A stretch of DNA of 64,000 nt from positions 71,514 to 135,513 of the forward strand of contig JASDRS010000026.1 of the NCBI GenBank assembly GCA_041441915.1, in the 5' to 3' direction. The position numbers and the translations under genes are program-made. Position 1 is the first letter of the stretch, and every line of letters starts with the position of its first letter. The DNA comes from UBA10365 sp041441915. Its GTDB lineage: Bacteria; Pseudomonadota; Alphaproteobacteria; Rhodobacterales; Rhodobacteraceae. The notes beneath the pieces were generated by a model. It saw only the letters and a program-made list of their open reading frames with translations, searched no databases and was not told the origin of the DNA. Shown piece by piece: positions 52,976 through 62,627 of the stretch.

Positions 52976-54904
52976 TCAGCGGCTGTTCTTTTTCCAAATT
53001 TCACGATCAATCATGTTTTGCAGCTGTTTTGAGAGGGCGGCACGGTCTTCTCCTAGGTCTTGGACATCTTCTAGGTTTGCGCGGTTGGCCTTTAGGCGCG
53101 CTGAATTGGCCTGTATTATTCGCCATGTCAGCCCCTCATCGGCAAATCCTGAAAGGTCTTCAGCAGCGTCAGAAATTTCGCGGTTTGCTCGGCAGCGCGT
53201 TTCGTATTTGGCCAATTCTTCAGCCATGGATTGGCGTGCCACGTTTACGGCCGCACCAGGGCGCAATGGGGGAGCAATGCGGATATGGGTAAGCGCAAAC
53301 AATGCGTCGAGGTCATCCCCAGCTATGGCACGAATATTATTTCGTGCCTCTACCAAATCTGCGACATGCGCTTGTGCCAAAATAGCCCGCAAGAGCAGAT
53401 TATGTGAAGGATCGGGTAAAAAAAGATTTTCTAAAGCGGTCTCAAACTCACTGATGAGTTGTGGATAAGTTGCAGCAACTGCCAAAATCAGACTTAAACG
53501 CAAAAGTTCTTCGGGACGACTATCTGTTGCATTGGCCAAAAGCGACGCTCGTGTGGCAGCCATAGGTGGAGCCGAGAAGGCGCTTGTTTGTCCTTTTCTA
53601 AACAGAGGTCTGTGGCCAACTTGTCCGAAAAGTACGTATTGCAACTCTTTGATCTCAGAGCCGTAATATTCACGAATAGATGGGTCTTTGATGTTTTTAA
53701 GCGCGGCGCGCAGAGTTTTATCTAGTGCAGCTTTGCGTTCTGGACTGTCAAACACCCGTCCTTCGGTTTCGCGCTGCCATAAAAGTTTAATCATAGGCTG
53801 CGCTTGATCCAAAATCTGCTGCATCGCACCTGGGCCCTGTTGTTTTATTAGATCATCAGGGTCAAGACCTTGGGGTAATATAGAAAATCGCAGACCTTGC
53901 CCAGCTTCGATCAACGGAAGCGCCAGATCGACGACCCTTAACGCCGCGCGAACTCCCGCTGAGTCTCCATCAAGCGCAATAATCGGCTCAGGGTGAATGC
54001 GCCACATCAGTCGCAGTTGTTCTGCCGTAATTGCAGTTCCTAGGGGGGCTACAGTTGATTTAAAACCAGCTTCGCTGAGGGCAATCACATCCATATATCC
54101 TTCGGCTACAACCAAAGGATAGCCCTTGCCGGCGGCTTCCCGAGCATGGCCAATATTATAAAGGCTACGGCCCTTATCAAACAGTGGCGTTTCGGGAGAA
54201 TTTAGATATTTTGCCCGTGCATTAGGATCAAGTGAGCGGCCGCCAAGCCCAATACAGCGGCCGCGGGCATCACGTATGGGGAAGATGATACGTCCACGAA
54301 ACCGATCAAAGGGCGCACCGCCGCCGTCAGGTAGGGCGCAAAGCCCAGCCTCAACGATCAGGTCAGCACTTAACCCCTTGGCTGTCAGAGCGGAAAACAG
54401 CGCTTGGCGCTTATCAGGCCCCAACCCTATGTCCCAGCGGCTAAGAGCATCAGGGCCCAAGCCTCGCTCAGCAAGATAAGTGCGTGCCACTTGTCCGCTA
54501 TGCGTTGCTAGTTGTAGGCGGTAAAATTTCACCGCCTCTTCCATCACATCAGCCAATGATTTGCGCGCCTGGTCTTTTTGAGCGGCCATCGAGTCGCGGG
54601 CTGGCATGGTCAGGCCAACTTCGTGGGCCAAAAGTTCGACAGCTTCCATAAAGCCTATATTCTCGGTTTCACGTAGAAAGCTTAGGGCATCACCTTTGGC
54701 ATGGCAGCCGAAGCAATAGTAAAAGCCTTTGCGGTCATCAACATGGAACGAGGCGGATTTTTCTTGGTGAAAGGGGCACGGAGCCCACATATCACCCTTA
54801 CTCAAATTGGACTTGCGTTGATCCCACACGACTTTGCGTGCCACAACGCTGGAAAGCGAGACACGGTTGCGCAGGTCATCAAGGAATCCAACCGGCAGGC
54901 TCAT
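52976..54904 (-). CDS. dnaG: DNA primase DnaG
   Basis: 642 residues; makes RNA primers for replication. Zinc finger CPFHQEKSASFHVDDRKG and YYCFGCHAKGDALSF, the TOPRIM part with VVAEGYMDVIALSEAG and ALDGDSAGVRAALRVVD, and the C-terminal helicase-binding domain are visible. The start at 54904 (MSLPVGFLDDLRNRV) is family-like; the 78 upstream in-frame codons are not. It precedes rpoD by about 100 bases. Confidence 0.96.
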   Translation of the reverse strand: MSLPVGFLDDLRNRVSLSSVVARKVVWDQRKSNLSKGDMWAPCPFHQEKSASFHVDDRKGFYYCFGCHAKGDALSFLRETENIGFMEAVELLAHEVGLTMPARDSMAAQKDQARKSLADVMEEAVKFYRLQLATHSGQVARTYLAERGLGPDALSRWDIGLGPDKRQALFSALTAKGLSADLIVEAGLCALPDGGGAPFDRFRGRIIFPIRDARGRCIGLGGRSLDPNARAKYLNSPETPLFDKGRSLYNIGHAREAAGKGYPLVVAEGYMDVIALSEAGFKSTVAPLGTAITAEQLRLMWRIHPEPIIALDGDSAGVRAALRVVDLALPLIEAGQGLRFSILPQGLDPDDLIKQQGPGAMQQILDQAQPMIKLLWQRETEGRVFDSPERKAALDKTLRAALKNIKDPSIREYYGSEIKELQYVLFGQVGHRPLFRKGQTSAFSAPPMAATRASLLANATDSRPEELLRLSLILAVAATYPQLISEFETALENLFLPDPSHNLLLRAILAQAHVADLVEARNNIRAIAGDDLDALFALTHIRIAPPLRPGAAVNVARQSMAEELAKYETRCRANREISDAAEDLSGFADEGLTWRIIQANSARLKANRANLEDVQDLGEDRAALSKQLQNMIDREIWKKNSR

Positions 54905-55378
54905 AAGTCTTATATCGGCCTTTGTAGGCCGTTGCGCAAGCACTCCCGGCAAGTTTGACCAGAGACCACAGAAGAGGCGAAGCACGTGATGTGATCGTGC
55001 GGTAGTGCCAGCCATGACGTTGTTAATTGCATTAAATGCCGGTTTAGAGGCTGTCTTAGGTTTTGTGGTGGGTGTGTCTGACCATGGCTGGAGATGGGCT
55101 GTGAATGGGGGGTTATTTAGACGCTGGATCGCCGTCAAACGCCGCGTATCAATGCAGTGCGATTTTCAGGTCACTGACAAAGCCAGAGAAATTTGGCGCA
55201 GCGGTTGGGCTGGAAAAAATTTGCATAACCTCTGCTAACACTGGTCTGATTTGCTGAGAAAAAACTGGCGGCTGATTGATGAGTTAAGCAAGACGGGAAA
55301 ATAAACAAATTTACTGATATTAAACTTTTAGGTTTAATTGAGTGAGATATCACAAGAAGCCATTGTGTGAGCTAATAT
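54905..55378. other. Gene-free stretch upstream of dnaG
   Basis: About 470 bases. The part up to 55140 contains the dnaG leader and open but unsupported frames on both strands. From about 55250 the sequence becomes A+T-rich. No promoter can be assigned with confidence, and no gene is recognised. Confidence 0.35.
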
Positions 55379-55750
55379 ATGTTTTGGAAAAAAAGAGAGC
55401 CACAAAAGGTAGAGCCTCAGCTGAACTTTTTGGCTGATGAAGAAGTTGGACAAAATAAACTTAAACAGACTGCTGAAAAATTATCTAAATCATTATCCAA
55501 ATATGCAGAAGTTGCGTATAGGTGAGAAGTCAGAAATCCCAACGTAAAAATACTAGTTGCTGAGAAAAAAGTGGTTAAAGCCCGCACGTTTATTGGAGAA
55601 AGCTGGCTAACTTTTGCCTTAGGCAGATTTATTCCCGAACCCATCAGACATTGGTCATCGTGGATCCAAAGGGAAGATTTCCAACAATATTTAGGGTTGA
55701 ATGGTGAGGAAATATCTGCAAGCCGAATAGTTAATGCAGACAAAAAATGA
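55379..55750 (+). pseudogene. Lysine-rich hypothetical gene interrupted by TGA
   Basis: A 124-codon frame starts MFWKKREPQKVEPQLNFLAD and runs through LKQTAEKLSKSLSKYAEVAYR. It meets TGA at 55523-55525 (codon 49), then continues without a frame change as EVRNPNVKILVAEKKVVKAR, FIGESWLTFALGRFIPEP and REDFQQYLGLNGEE to TGA at 55748. The composition on both sides is alike, so one nonsense change (perhaps TGG to TGA) is the simplest reading. The protein is not recognised; the region is strongly A+T-rich, unlike the core genome. Confidence 0.6.
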
Positions 55751-55796
55751 TAATATTACGTTCAGATTTAATAGCAAAATTTAAAAAATATAACTT

Positions 55797-56145
55797 ATGC
55801 AAGAAAGAGCATTTAGAGAAATAGCCCTTACAGTTGACGATGAGTTTGCGGCTAAATTTGAGCTGTTTTATAATGATAATCATGACTGCAGATTTTGGAT
55901 TTTTCAGATGCCCTTGGTTTTAAAATTGATGAATGGGTCAAGAATATTTTGGATATTTCGTTCAAATTCAAGCAGATCAAAAGAGAAAACTGAATAAAGA
56001 TTACTATGAGATATTACAAAGCAGTGCAGATAGCATTGATCTTAATGGCGGACAGGAAAGTTTAAATCAAAAAACACACTCAGCCCCAGCCTGTGAACCA
56101 AACATCAACATCGTTGCTATGAGTGCGGTGCGCATGGCGGGTTAG
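55797..56145 (+). pseudogene. Decayed A+T-rich coding region
   Basis: A frame from 55797 reads MQERAFREIALTVDDEFAA and FELFYNDNHDCRF, then becomes unnatural. A second frame continues plausibly from about 55895 (LDFSDALGFKIDEWVKNILD) to a stop at 55991-55993. A third frame (55933-56145) begins MGQEYFGYFVQIQADQKR. At most one or two were ever translated; a one-base indel would join the first two. Not recognised. It follows the interrupted lysine-rich gene directly. Confidence 0.4.
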
Positions 56146-56525
56146 CTTTCAAAAGTTAATGACAAAAGTTTGATTACATATCCATAAAGCAACGGATGCA
56201 TTGAATATGCAACGGATACGCCCAATTGCTGCGGATCGAATTCATTGAACCCATTATAGGCGATATATATCCAAGCAAATAATAAACCCAACCAACCAAA
56301 ATATACGGCGCCATCCCCAATTTTAGTCGCAAGCTTTTTTTTGTTGTTTACTAACAGCATATAACTGAAAATTCCAGAAAGAATGAGTAAAGCAGCCTCC
56401 AGATGAAAATAAGCTTTTACATCTAGTGGTAATATTGTCCCAAAAATAGTTATTATAGCAAGCAATGCTCCCAGCGATCTTTTCACGTTTGGCAAATCAA
56501 AATCCTTTTTAGATGAACGGCCCAC
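56142..56525 (-). CDS. Hypothetical four-helix membrane protein
   Basis: 127 residues with four hydrophobic segments (LGALLAIITIFGTILPL, AALLILSGIFSYMLLV, AVYFGWLGLLFAWIYIAY, SMHPLLYGYVIKLLSL) and basic loops (NNKKKLATK), so an inner-membrane protein is likely. No family recognised. A+T-rich like the rest of the patch. Its end meets the decayed frame at 56145. It could equally be a remnant; there is no neighbour that explains its role. Confidence 0.5.
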   Translation of the reverse strand: MGRSSKKDFDLPNVKRSLGALLAIITIFGTILPLDVKAYFHLEAALLILSGIFSYMLLVNNKKKLATKIGDGAVYFGWLGLLFAWIYIAYNGFNEFDPQQLGVSVAYSMHPLLYGYVIKLLSLTFES

Positions 56526-56937
56526 TTAAACTTTAAAGAGCTTTGTCGTACACCTTGAAAAGTTCACGTCAAATAGTCAAAACTTAAAGCGCAAATTACA
56601 TCTTGCAAAGCTACACCTGGGGAAGACTCCATAGAAAATGCGGGGCCTGAGGAGTGTGTTTTCAGGGTTTTAACGCAATTGCGACGACTTACGGGGATAG
56701 ACGACACAGAGCTGGCTTATTTTGGAGGCAGGTTTCATGCATTTTGCCGTGGCTATAAATTTAGCTGTGTTACAGTGATGAAGTGATGCCGTTTTACAGG
56801 TATTTATTCCAGATGCTTTCACGATTACGTGGGCACCGCACTGCGAGAGGATGATTTATTTTGTTGTTCGATCAGACTTTGTCTGACATGAAAAAGGCAT
56901 TGAATATGGCGAATCTGGCGATAGGAGACTGTTTGCT
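56526..56937 (+). other. Stretch before coxD with a start-less open frame
   Basis: 412 bases. A frame free of stops from 56577 to TGA 56784-56786 (70 codons, no ATG start) reads ENAGPEECVFRVLTQLRRLT and GIDDTELAYFGGRFHAF, which looks protein-like and could be a gene remnant. The last 100 bases hold the coxD leader with GGAG about 10 bases before its ATG. Nothing else recognised. Confidence 0.3.
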
Positions 56938-57852
56938 ATGGTGCATCTTCCAGGGAATATTGACGCAACGGTGATGTTGTTGTCGGACCAGAATTATGTC
57001 TGCAGTAGGGATTTAGCCACGGTTCTTTACCTGTGCCTTAGCCTTGATAAGCCGCTGTTTCTTGAAGGTGAAGCAGGTGTGGGAAAAACAGAAATTGCAA
57101 AAGCGGTGGCCGCGGCACTGGGGCGGCGGCTGATCCGTTTGCAGTGCTACGAGGGGCTGGATGTTGCGGCGGCGATTTATGAGTGGAATTTTTCCGCTCA
57201 AATGATCGCCATTCGCACGGCTGAGGCCACTGGTGTGATGCAGCGAGCGGCGTTGCAAAAGGAATTATTTTCGGAAGAGTTTCTCATTCGGCGCCCATTG
57301 CTGCAGGCGCTGCAGTCTTATGAAGAGGGACCACCAGTGTTTTTGATAGACGAGATTGATCGCGCCGATGAGCCGTTCGAGGCGTTTCTTCTCGAGGCGC
57401 TATCCGAGTTTCAGGTCACGATCCCCGAATTGGGCCCGATCAAAGCCGAGACCCCACCGATCGTTATTTTGACGTCGAACCGCACCCGTGAGGTCCATGA
57501 TGCGCTCAAGCGGCGCTGTTTGTATCACTGGGTTGCCTATCCCGATTTCGACCGCGAAATGGAGATTTTACGCGCGCGGCTACCAAATTGCCCGGCGGTG
57601 CTCTCGGCTGAGATAGTAGCGTTTGTGCAGAGGTTGCGGGGCGAAGACCTGTTCAAAAACCCTGGCGTGGCTGAGACTGTAGATTGGGCGCGCTGTCTCA
57701 TTGCGCTTGACGCAGTGTCGCTGTCGCCGGAAATGGTGTCTGACACATTAGGTGCTGTGCTGAAATATCAAGACGATATTGCAAAAATTGCAGGGTCTGA
57801 GACGGCGCGAATTCTCGATCAGGCACGTATCGATCTGGCTAAGAACCAGTGA
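56938..57852 (+). CDS. coxD: CoxD-like MoxR-family AAA+ ATPase
   Basis: 304 residues. Walker A is LEGEAGVGKTEIAKA near residues 41-55, Walker B is FLIDEIDRADEPFEAFLLEAL, and the sensor is ILTSNRTREVHDALKRRC. CoxD of CO-dehydrogenase clusters is a MoxR-type chaperone needed to build the Mo-Cu site in form I enzymes. It is followed by coxE, the classic von Willebrand partner. The block is visibly G+C-richer than the A+T-rich patch before it. Confidence 0.9.
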   Translation: MVHLPGNIDATVMLLSDQNYVCSRDLATVLYLCLSLDKPLFLEGEAGVGKTEIAKAVAAALGRRLIRLQCYEGLDVAAAIYEWNFSAQMIAIRTAEATGVMQRAALQKELFSEEFLIRRPLLQALQSYEEGPPVFLIDEIDRADEPFEAFLLEALSEFQVTIPELGPIKAETPPIVILTSNRTREVHDALKRRCLYHWVAYPDFDREMEILRARLPNCPAVLSAEIVAFVQRLRGEDLFKNPGVAETVDWARCLIALDAVSLSPEMVSDTLGAVLKYQDDIAKIAGSETARILDQARIDLAKNQ

Positions 57853-57864
57853 CGGGATGACCGA

Positions 57865-59100
57865 ATGACTGTGGCGTCAAGGGCAACACATGGGCGGCTG
57901 GTGGACAATATTGCTCACTTTGCGCATGCGCTGCGTCGCGCCGGCATTCCAGTGGCACCGTCCCAGATCACCACCGCGCTCGAGGCGGTCCAACAGACGG
58001 GGTTCAGCAGAAGACAAGATTTTTATGTCACGCTACGGGCAGCATTGATCAGCCGTGCCGAGCATCTGGAACTCTATCATCAGGCGTTTTATTTTTTCTG
58101 GCGCGATCCGGAGTATCTGGATCGGATGATGAGGATGATGCTGCCGCTGGTGCAGCGGCTTGAGACTGCAGACCGGCAAAAGCCAAAGCCGGCTGAAAGA
58201 CGGGCTGCCGAAGCCTTAGGGGACGGGTCCAATAGCCCTGAGCTGCGCCATGAAAAAACCGAGCTCGAGATCAATTCGCAATTTACCTCGTCGCAGGACG
58301 AGGTGTTGCGCACAATGGATTTTGAACAGATGAGCTTGTCAGAATCAGAAGCTGCAAAACGTGCGATTCAGCGACTCCGCCTGCCAGTAGAGGCGCTGAA
58401 AACCCGTCGTTTTGTAAGCGCGGCCATCGGTCGTAAGCCAGATGTCCGTGAGGTGCTGCGGCGCGCGGTTAAAAAAGCTGGTGAATTGGACCGCCTTGTG
58501 ATGAAAGCGCCTCGCCGCCGGCCGCCAAATCTGATTGCGCTATGTGATATCTCTGGATCCATGTCGAGTTATGGGCGGATGATGATGCATTTCCTGCACG
58601 CGCTGGTTTGGGCCCAAAACAGCGGCTGGGGCAGAGTGCACGGTTTTACTTTTGGCACACAGCTGACCAACATCAGCCGTGCGCTGCATCTCAAAGATGT
58701 TGATCATGCGCTGCAAGTCGTGGGGCGCAAGGCCCCTGACTGGCAGGGTGGCACCCAGATTTCCACATCGCTGCGAAGTTTTAACCGCGACTGGTCGCGC
58801 CGCGTTCTGGGGCAGGGGGCGGTGGTGCTTTTGATAACCGACGGGTTGGAGCGTGGGGACACTGAGTTGCTAAAAGTGGAGGTCGAACGGCTGGCGCTGA
58901 GCTCTCGCAAATTGATCTGGCTCAACCCATTGTTGCGCTGGGAAGGTTTTGCGCCAAAGGCTGCTGGAATGCGCGCAATTTTGCCCTTTGTCGACAGTTT
59001 CCATTCCTGCCACTCGGTCAAATCGTTGTCGGATTTGAGTTATGTACTCAGCACACAGGGGGATAAATCGAAGTTTCGTGTCCCTTCTGACGTCTGCTGA
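57865..59100 (+). CDS. coxE: CoxE-like von Willebrand factor A protein
   Basis: 411 residues. An N-terminal helical part (LVDNIAHFAHALRRAGIPV, FYFFWRDPEYLDRMMRMM) is followed by a VWA domain with the MIDAS motif CDISGSMSSYGRMMM (DxSxS) near residue 232 and ITDGLERGD (Thr/Asp). CoxE acts with CoxD in maturing the hydroxylase. It starts 12 bases after coxD. No coxF or coxG follows. Confidence 0.9.
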   Translation: MTVASRATHGRLVDNIAHFAHALRRAGIPVAPSQITTALEAVQQTGFSRRQDFYVTLRAALISRAEHLELYHQAFYFFWRDPEYLDRMMRMMLPLVQRLETADRQKPKPAERRAAEALGDGSNSPELRHEKTELEINSQFTSSQDEVLRTMDFEQMSLSESEAAKRAIQRLRLPVEALKTRRFVSAAIGRKPDVREVLRRAVKKAGELDRLVMKAPRRRPPNLIALCDISGSMSSYGRMMMHFLHALVWAQNSGWGRVHGFTFGTQLTNISRALHLKDVDHALQVVGRKAPDWQGGTQISTSLRSFNRDWSRRVLGQGAVVLLITDGLERGDTELLKVEVERLALSSRKLIWLNPLLRWEGFAPKAAGMRAILPFVDSFHSCHSVKSLSDLSYVLSTQGDKSKFRVPSDVC

Positions 59101-59761
59101 AGGTTGAAACATCTGGTCCACTATGTGCATTCGATCAGAAGCTGTGCGGAAGAGTGGATCAATTAGAACTTTCAGATTTTGGTCTTAATCAGTGAGTTTG
59201 GCGCCATGGTGACACATAAAATCATGATAAAAACTTGTTAAAATTGTATTTATCTAATTTTTGTATATAATATATTACTAACTGTATATAAGATATAATC
59301 TACCACAGACTGGTAAATTAGTAGCACCTTTTTAGGTAGTGAGGAAAAACTATAAGAATGCACCTGCATTTTAAGAGATTTATGACGATAAGTCTTCAAC
59401 GAATATTTCGGTTTGCTTGTCGTCGGATCTCGCGATGTTAGGCAAGTGTTTTAGGACCGTTGTCAATGTTGCCGTATCAGCGTTGCGCCGCAATCTATCA
59501 AAGGCGATGCTTGAGGATTGCGCAGAGAAAATATTTCAAATCGTGCCGGGTCGAAATTCTTTCATCCCACTTTGCATGCTCGAAGCGCATTTCAAAACAC
59601 ACCGGATATTCAGCTTGCAGTTAGGTCTGTGGCCTAATAAAGCACTCGGCAGCATTGCAGAAAAACAATGAAAAGTCACGAAAAATTCATGGCTTGTCGG
59701 CAGTTTGAATAGGTTTGAAGGGCAGACCAACGTCTTCGGTAAAAAAAACTGGGAGAGAGAA
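59101..59761. other. 660-base gap between coxE and coxS
   Basis: No convincing gene; an 84-codon frame at 59417 lacks features. At 59262-59270 and 59283-59291 the nonamer TGTATATAA is repeated 21 bases apart in an A+T-rich block, possibly a promoter or operator for coxSLM. The rest, about 59300-59700, has no recognised content. Confidence 0.35.
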
Positions 59762-60241
59762 ATGACAAAAATAACATTAAAGGTGAATGGCAAAACGGTG
59801 AGTGGTGATATCCCTGACGAGACTTTGCTGTCGGCATTTCTGCGAGAAAACTTGCGTTTGACAGGGACGCACATAGGCTGTGACACCAGCCAATGTGGAG
59901 CCTGTGTGGTGCATGTGGACGGTAAGTCGGTGAAAAGCTGCTCGACGTTGGCGGCCTCGCTTGAGGGCGCAGAGGTCACCACGATTGAGGGCTTGGCGAA
60001 CGGCGGGCTGCATCCGATGCAAGTGGCGTTCAACGACAACCATGGTTTGCAATGCGGGTTTTGCACCCCGGGCATGATCATGACTGGGGTCGATATGGTG
60101 AACCGCTATAAAAAGCAGGGCACTGAACTGACTTCCGAGGCGATCAGGGCGGAGCTGCAGGGCAATATTTGCCGCTGCACGGGGTATCATAATATTGTCA
60201 AATCGATCGAAGATGCTGCGGCAAAAATGTTATCGAAATAG
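59762..60241 (+). CDS. coxS: CoxS-type 2Fe-2S subunit of a molybdenum hydroxylase
   Basis: 159 residues with two [2Fe-2S] domains: the plant-ferredoxin-type GTHIGCDTSQCGACVVHVDG with CSTL, and the C-terminal CGFCTPGMIMTGVDM with NICRCTGYHNIVKSI. Start chosen at 59762 with a GAGAGA site. First of the S-L-M set; passes electrons between the Mo site in CoxL and FAD in CoxM. Confidence 0.95.
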   Translation: MTKITLKVNGKTVSGDIPDETLLSAFLRENLRLTGTHIGCDTSQCGACVVHVDGKSVKSCSTLAASLEGAEVTTIEGLANGGLHPMQVAFNDNHGLQCGFCTPGMIMTGVDMVNRYKKQGTELTSEAIRAELQGNICRCTGYHNIVKSIEDAAAKMLSK

Positions 60242-60253
60242 GGAGCTGATGAA

Positions 60254-62614
60254 ATGGGTACAGGTATTGGAGACGCGGTTAGGCGCAAGGAAGACAAGCG
60301 GTTTACTACTGGAAAAGGTAGGTATACAGACGATGTTCGCAACGATAATCAGGCCTATGCAGCCTTTGTGCGTAGCCCGCATGCCCATGCACGGGTAACA
60401 GGCATAGATGGCAGTGCGGCGTTGGCAATGGGCGGTGTCATCGATGTTTTGAATGGCGAACAACTGACGGGCGATGGTATTGGCAACATTATTTGCGGCT
60501 GGGCTATCACCTCGAAAGACGGTAGCCCGATGAACATGGGCGCTTGGTCGGCCCTGGCGACCGAAAAAGTGCGTTATGTTGGGGATGCAGTTGCGGTGGT
60601 GATCGCCGAGACGCAGGCGCTGGCACGCATTGCTGCCGAAGCTGTCGAGATCAGTTATGCGGTGCTGCCGGTGGCGGCCAATATCGCCGCGACAATGGCG
60701 GATGGAGCGCCAGACATCCATGATAATGCTCCGGGAAACCTTATTTATGAGTGGGAACTTGGCGATGAGGGGGCAACCGATGCGGGCCTTGCAGGTGCGG
60801 CGCATGTGACCACTTTGGATGTCATCAACAACCGGCTGTCGCCGAACCCGATGGAACCGCGTTCAGCGGTGGCTACCTATGACGACAGCGAAGAGCATTA
60901 TACGCTATACACCACCAGCCAGAACCCGCATGTTGCGCGCTTAGTCTTGTCAGCGTTCTGCAACGTTGCACCCGAGCATAAACTGCGGGTTATCGCGCCC
61001 GATGTCGGTGGTGGTTTTGGATCGAAAATCTATATCTACCCCGAAGAGATCACCTGTCTCTGGGCGTCGATGAAAACTAATCGCTCGGTCAAGTGGACGT
61101 CGGATCGTAGTGAGGCATTCCTCACCGATGCGCATGCTCGCGATCATGTCACCACGGCAAAGATGGGTTTTGACAGAAGTGGCAAGGTTGTTGGCTTCAA
61201 GATCGACACACTGGCTAATCTTGGCGCCTATATGTCTCTGTTCTCCAGCTCGATCCCGACCTTTCTCTATGCGCCGCTGCTCTCTGGGCAGTATAATATC
61301 GCCAACATTCACTGCAATGTGCGCGCCTATTATAGCAATACGGTGCCGGTGGATGCTTATCGCGGTGCAGGGCGGCCGGAAGCCACCTATCTGGTAGAGC
61401 GGATGATGGAGACAGCCGCGCGGGAAATGGGGATGGATCCAGCAGAATTGCGCCGCCGTAATTTCATCCAAAGCTTCCCGCACAAGACCCCGTTGTTGAT
61501 GGAATATGATGCGGGCGATTTTCCGACCATCCTTAAGATGGCGGAAAGTACGGCAGATGTTGCGGGCTTTGCGGCGCGCAGAGCCGAGGCGGCGTCGCGG
61601 GGTAAGTTGCGTGGGATCGGCTATTCTACCTTTATCGAGGCCTGCGGCATCGCGCCGTCGAAAGCGGCGGGAGCAGATGGATGGTGTATTGGCCTGTGGG
61701 AGTCTGCAGAAGTGCGGGTGAACCCAGCTGGCTCTATCGAAATTCTCACCGGCAGCCACAGCCATGGGCAGGGCCATGAAACAACCTTTGCACAGATTGT
61801 TTCGGATCGTTTTGATCTGCCGATTGAAAACGTCTCGATCGTGCATGGCGACACCGACAAGGTACAGTTCGGCATGGGGACCTATGGCTCGCGCTCAGGT
61901 CCGGTTGGGATGACAGCTGTGGTCAAGGCGATGGATAAGGTTGAGGCCAAGGTCAAAAAGATTGCGGCCCATGCTTTGGAAGCTTCGGAGGATGACATCA
62001 TCATTGAAGGTGGCGAAGTTAAAGTCACCGGCACTGATAAGTCGATGGCTTGGCACGAGGTGGGGCTAGCGGCCTATACCGCGCATAATCTGCCTGATGG
62101 CATGGAGCCGGGTCTGAAAGAGACGGCATTCTTTGACCCAATCAATTTTTCATTCCCGTCTGGAGCGTTCATCTGTGAGGTCGAAGTTGATCCCGATACC
62201 GGTCATACGCAGATCGTACAATTCACGTCGGTTGATGATTTTGGGACCATCATCAATCCGATGATCGTCGAGGGTCAGGTCCATGGCGGTGTGGCCCAAG
62301 GAATTGGTCAGGCGATGCTAGAGCATATGATTTATGATGAGGCCGGCCAACCTTTGACTGGATCTTATATGGATTACACCATGCCACGAGCTGCCGATGT
62401 ACCGTTTTACGACGTCAGCCACCATTCAACTCCAAGCCCAAATAATCCGCTTGGCATTAAAGGCTGTGGCGAGGCGGGGGCCATCGGCGCGCCGCCGGCG
62501 GTTATCAATGCGATTACGGATGCTATCGGTAGTAACAATCTTGAGATGCCGGCTACGCCTCAGGCGGTCTGGCGAGCGATTCAAGCCAAATTAGCGCCAT
62601 TGGCGGCAGAATAG
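60254..62614 (+). CDS. coxL: Form II CoxL-like molybdenum hydroxylase large subunit
   Basis: 786 residues binding molybdopterin-cytosine dinucleotide. IGDAVRRKEDKRFTTGKGRYTD is the N-terminus, with VGGGFGSK as Mo-cofactor site and GQGHETTFAQIVSDRF and IKGCGEAGAIGAPPAVINA near the C-terminus. Residues 368-374 read AYRGAGR, the form II active-site signature. Form I CO dehydrogenases have AYxCSFR with the Cu-binding Cys. So this is a CO-dehydrogenase-like enzyme whose true substrate is uncertain. It lies 12 bases after coxS and 13 before coxM. Confidence 0.95.
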   Translation: MGTGIGDAVRRKEDKRFTTGKGRYTDDVRNDNQAYAAFVRSPHAHARVTGIDGSAALAMGGVIDVLNGEQLTGDGIGNIICGWAITSKDGSPMNMGAWSALATEKVRYVGDAVAVVIAETQALARIAAEAVEISYAVLPVAANIAATMADGAPDIHDNAPGNLIYEWELGDEGATDAGLAGAAHVTTLDVINNRLSPNPMEPRSAVATYDDSEEHYTLYTTSQNPHVARLVLSAFCNVAPEHKLRVIAPDVGGGFGSKIYIYPEEITCLWASMKTNRSVKWTSDRSEAFLTDAHARDHVTTAKMGFDRSGKVVGFKIDTLANLGAYMSLFSSSIPTFLYAPLLSGQYNIANIHCNVRAYYSNTVPVDAYRGAGRPEATYLVERMMETAAREMGMDPAELRRRNFIQSFPHKTPLLMEYDAGDFPTILKMAESTADVAGFAARRAEAASRGKLRGIGYSTFIEACGIAPSKAAGADGWCIGLWESAEVRVNPAGSIEILTGSHSHGQGHETTFAQIVSDRFDLPIENVSIVHGDTDKVQFGMGTYGSRSGPVGMTAVVKAMDKVEAKVKKIAAHALEASEDDIIIEGGEVKVTGTDKSMAWHEVGLAAYTAHNLPDGMEPGLKETAFFDPINFSFPSGAFICEVEVDPDTGHTQIVQFTSVDDFGTIINPMIVEGQVHGGVAQGIGQAMLEHMIYDEAGQPLTGSYMDYTMPRAADVPFYDVSHHSTPSPNNPLGIKGCGEAGAIGAPPAVINAITDAIGSNNLEMPATPQAVWRAIQAKLAPLAAE

Positions 62615-62627
62615 GGAGGACGACCAT

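Noticed and set aside
55523..55525. Selenocysteine at the in-frame TGA
   Set aside because: The protein is not a redox family, and no SECIS-like hairpin is evident after the codon; nonsense mutation is simpler.
59417..59671. 84-codon frame between coxE and coxS
   Set aside because: No ribosome site or family; composition not coding-like.
60254..62614. Form I (true) CO dehydrogenase large subunit
   Set aside because: The active-site loop is AYRGAGR rather than AYxCSFR and the gene order is S-L-M.
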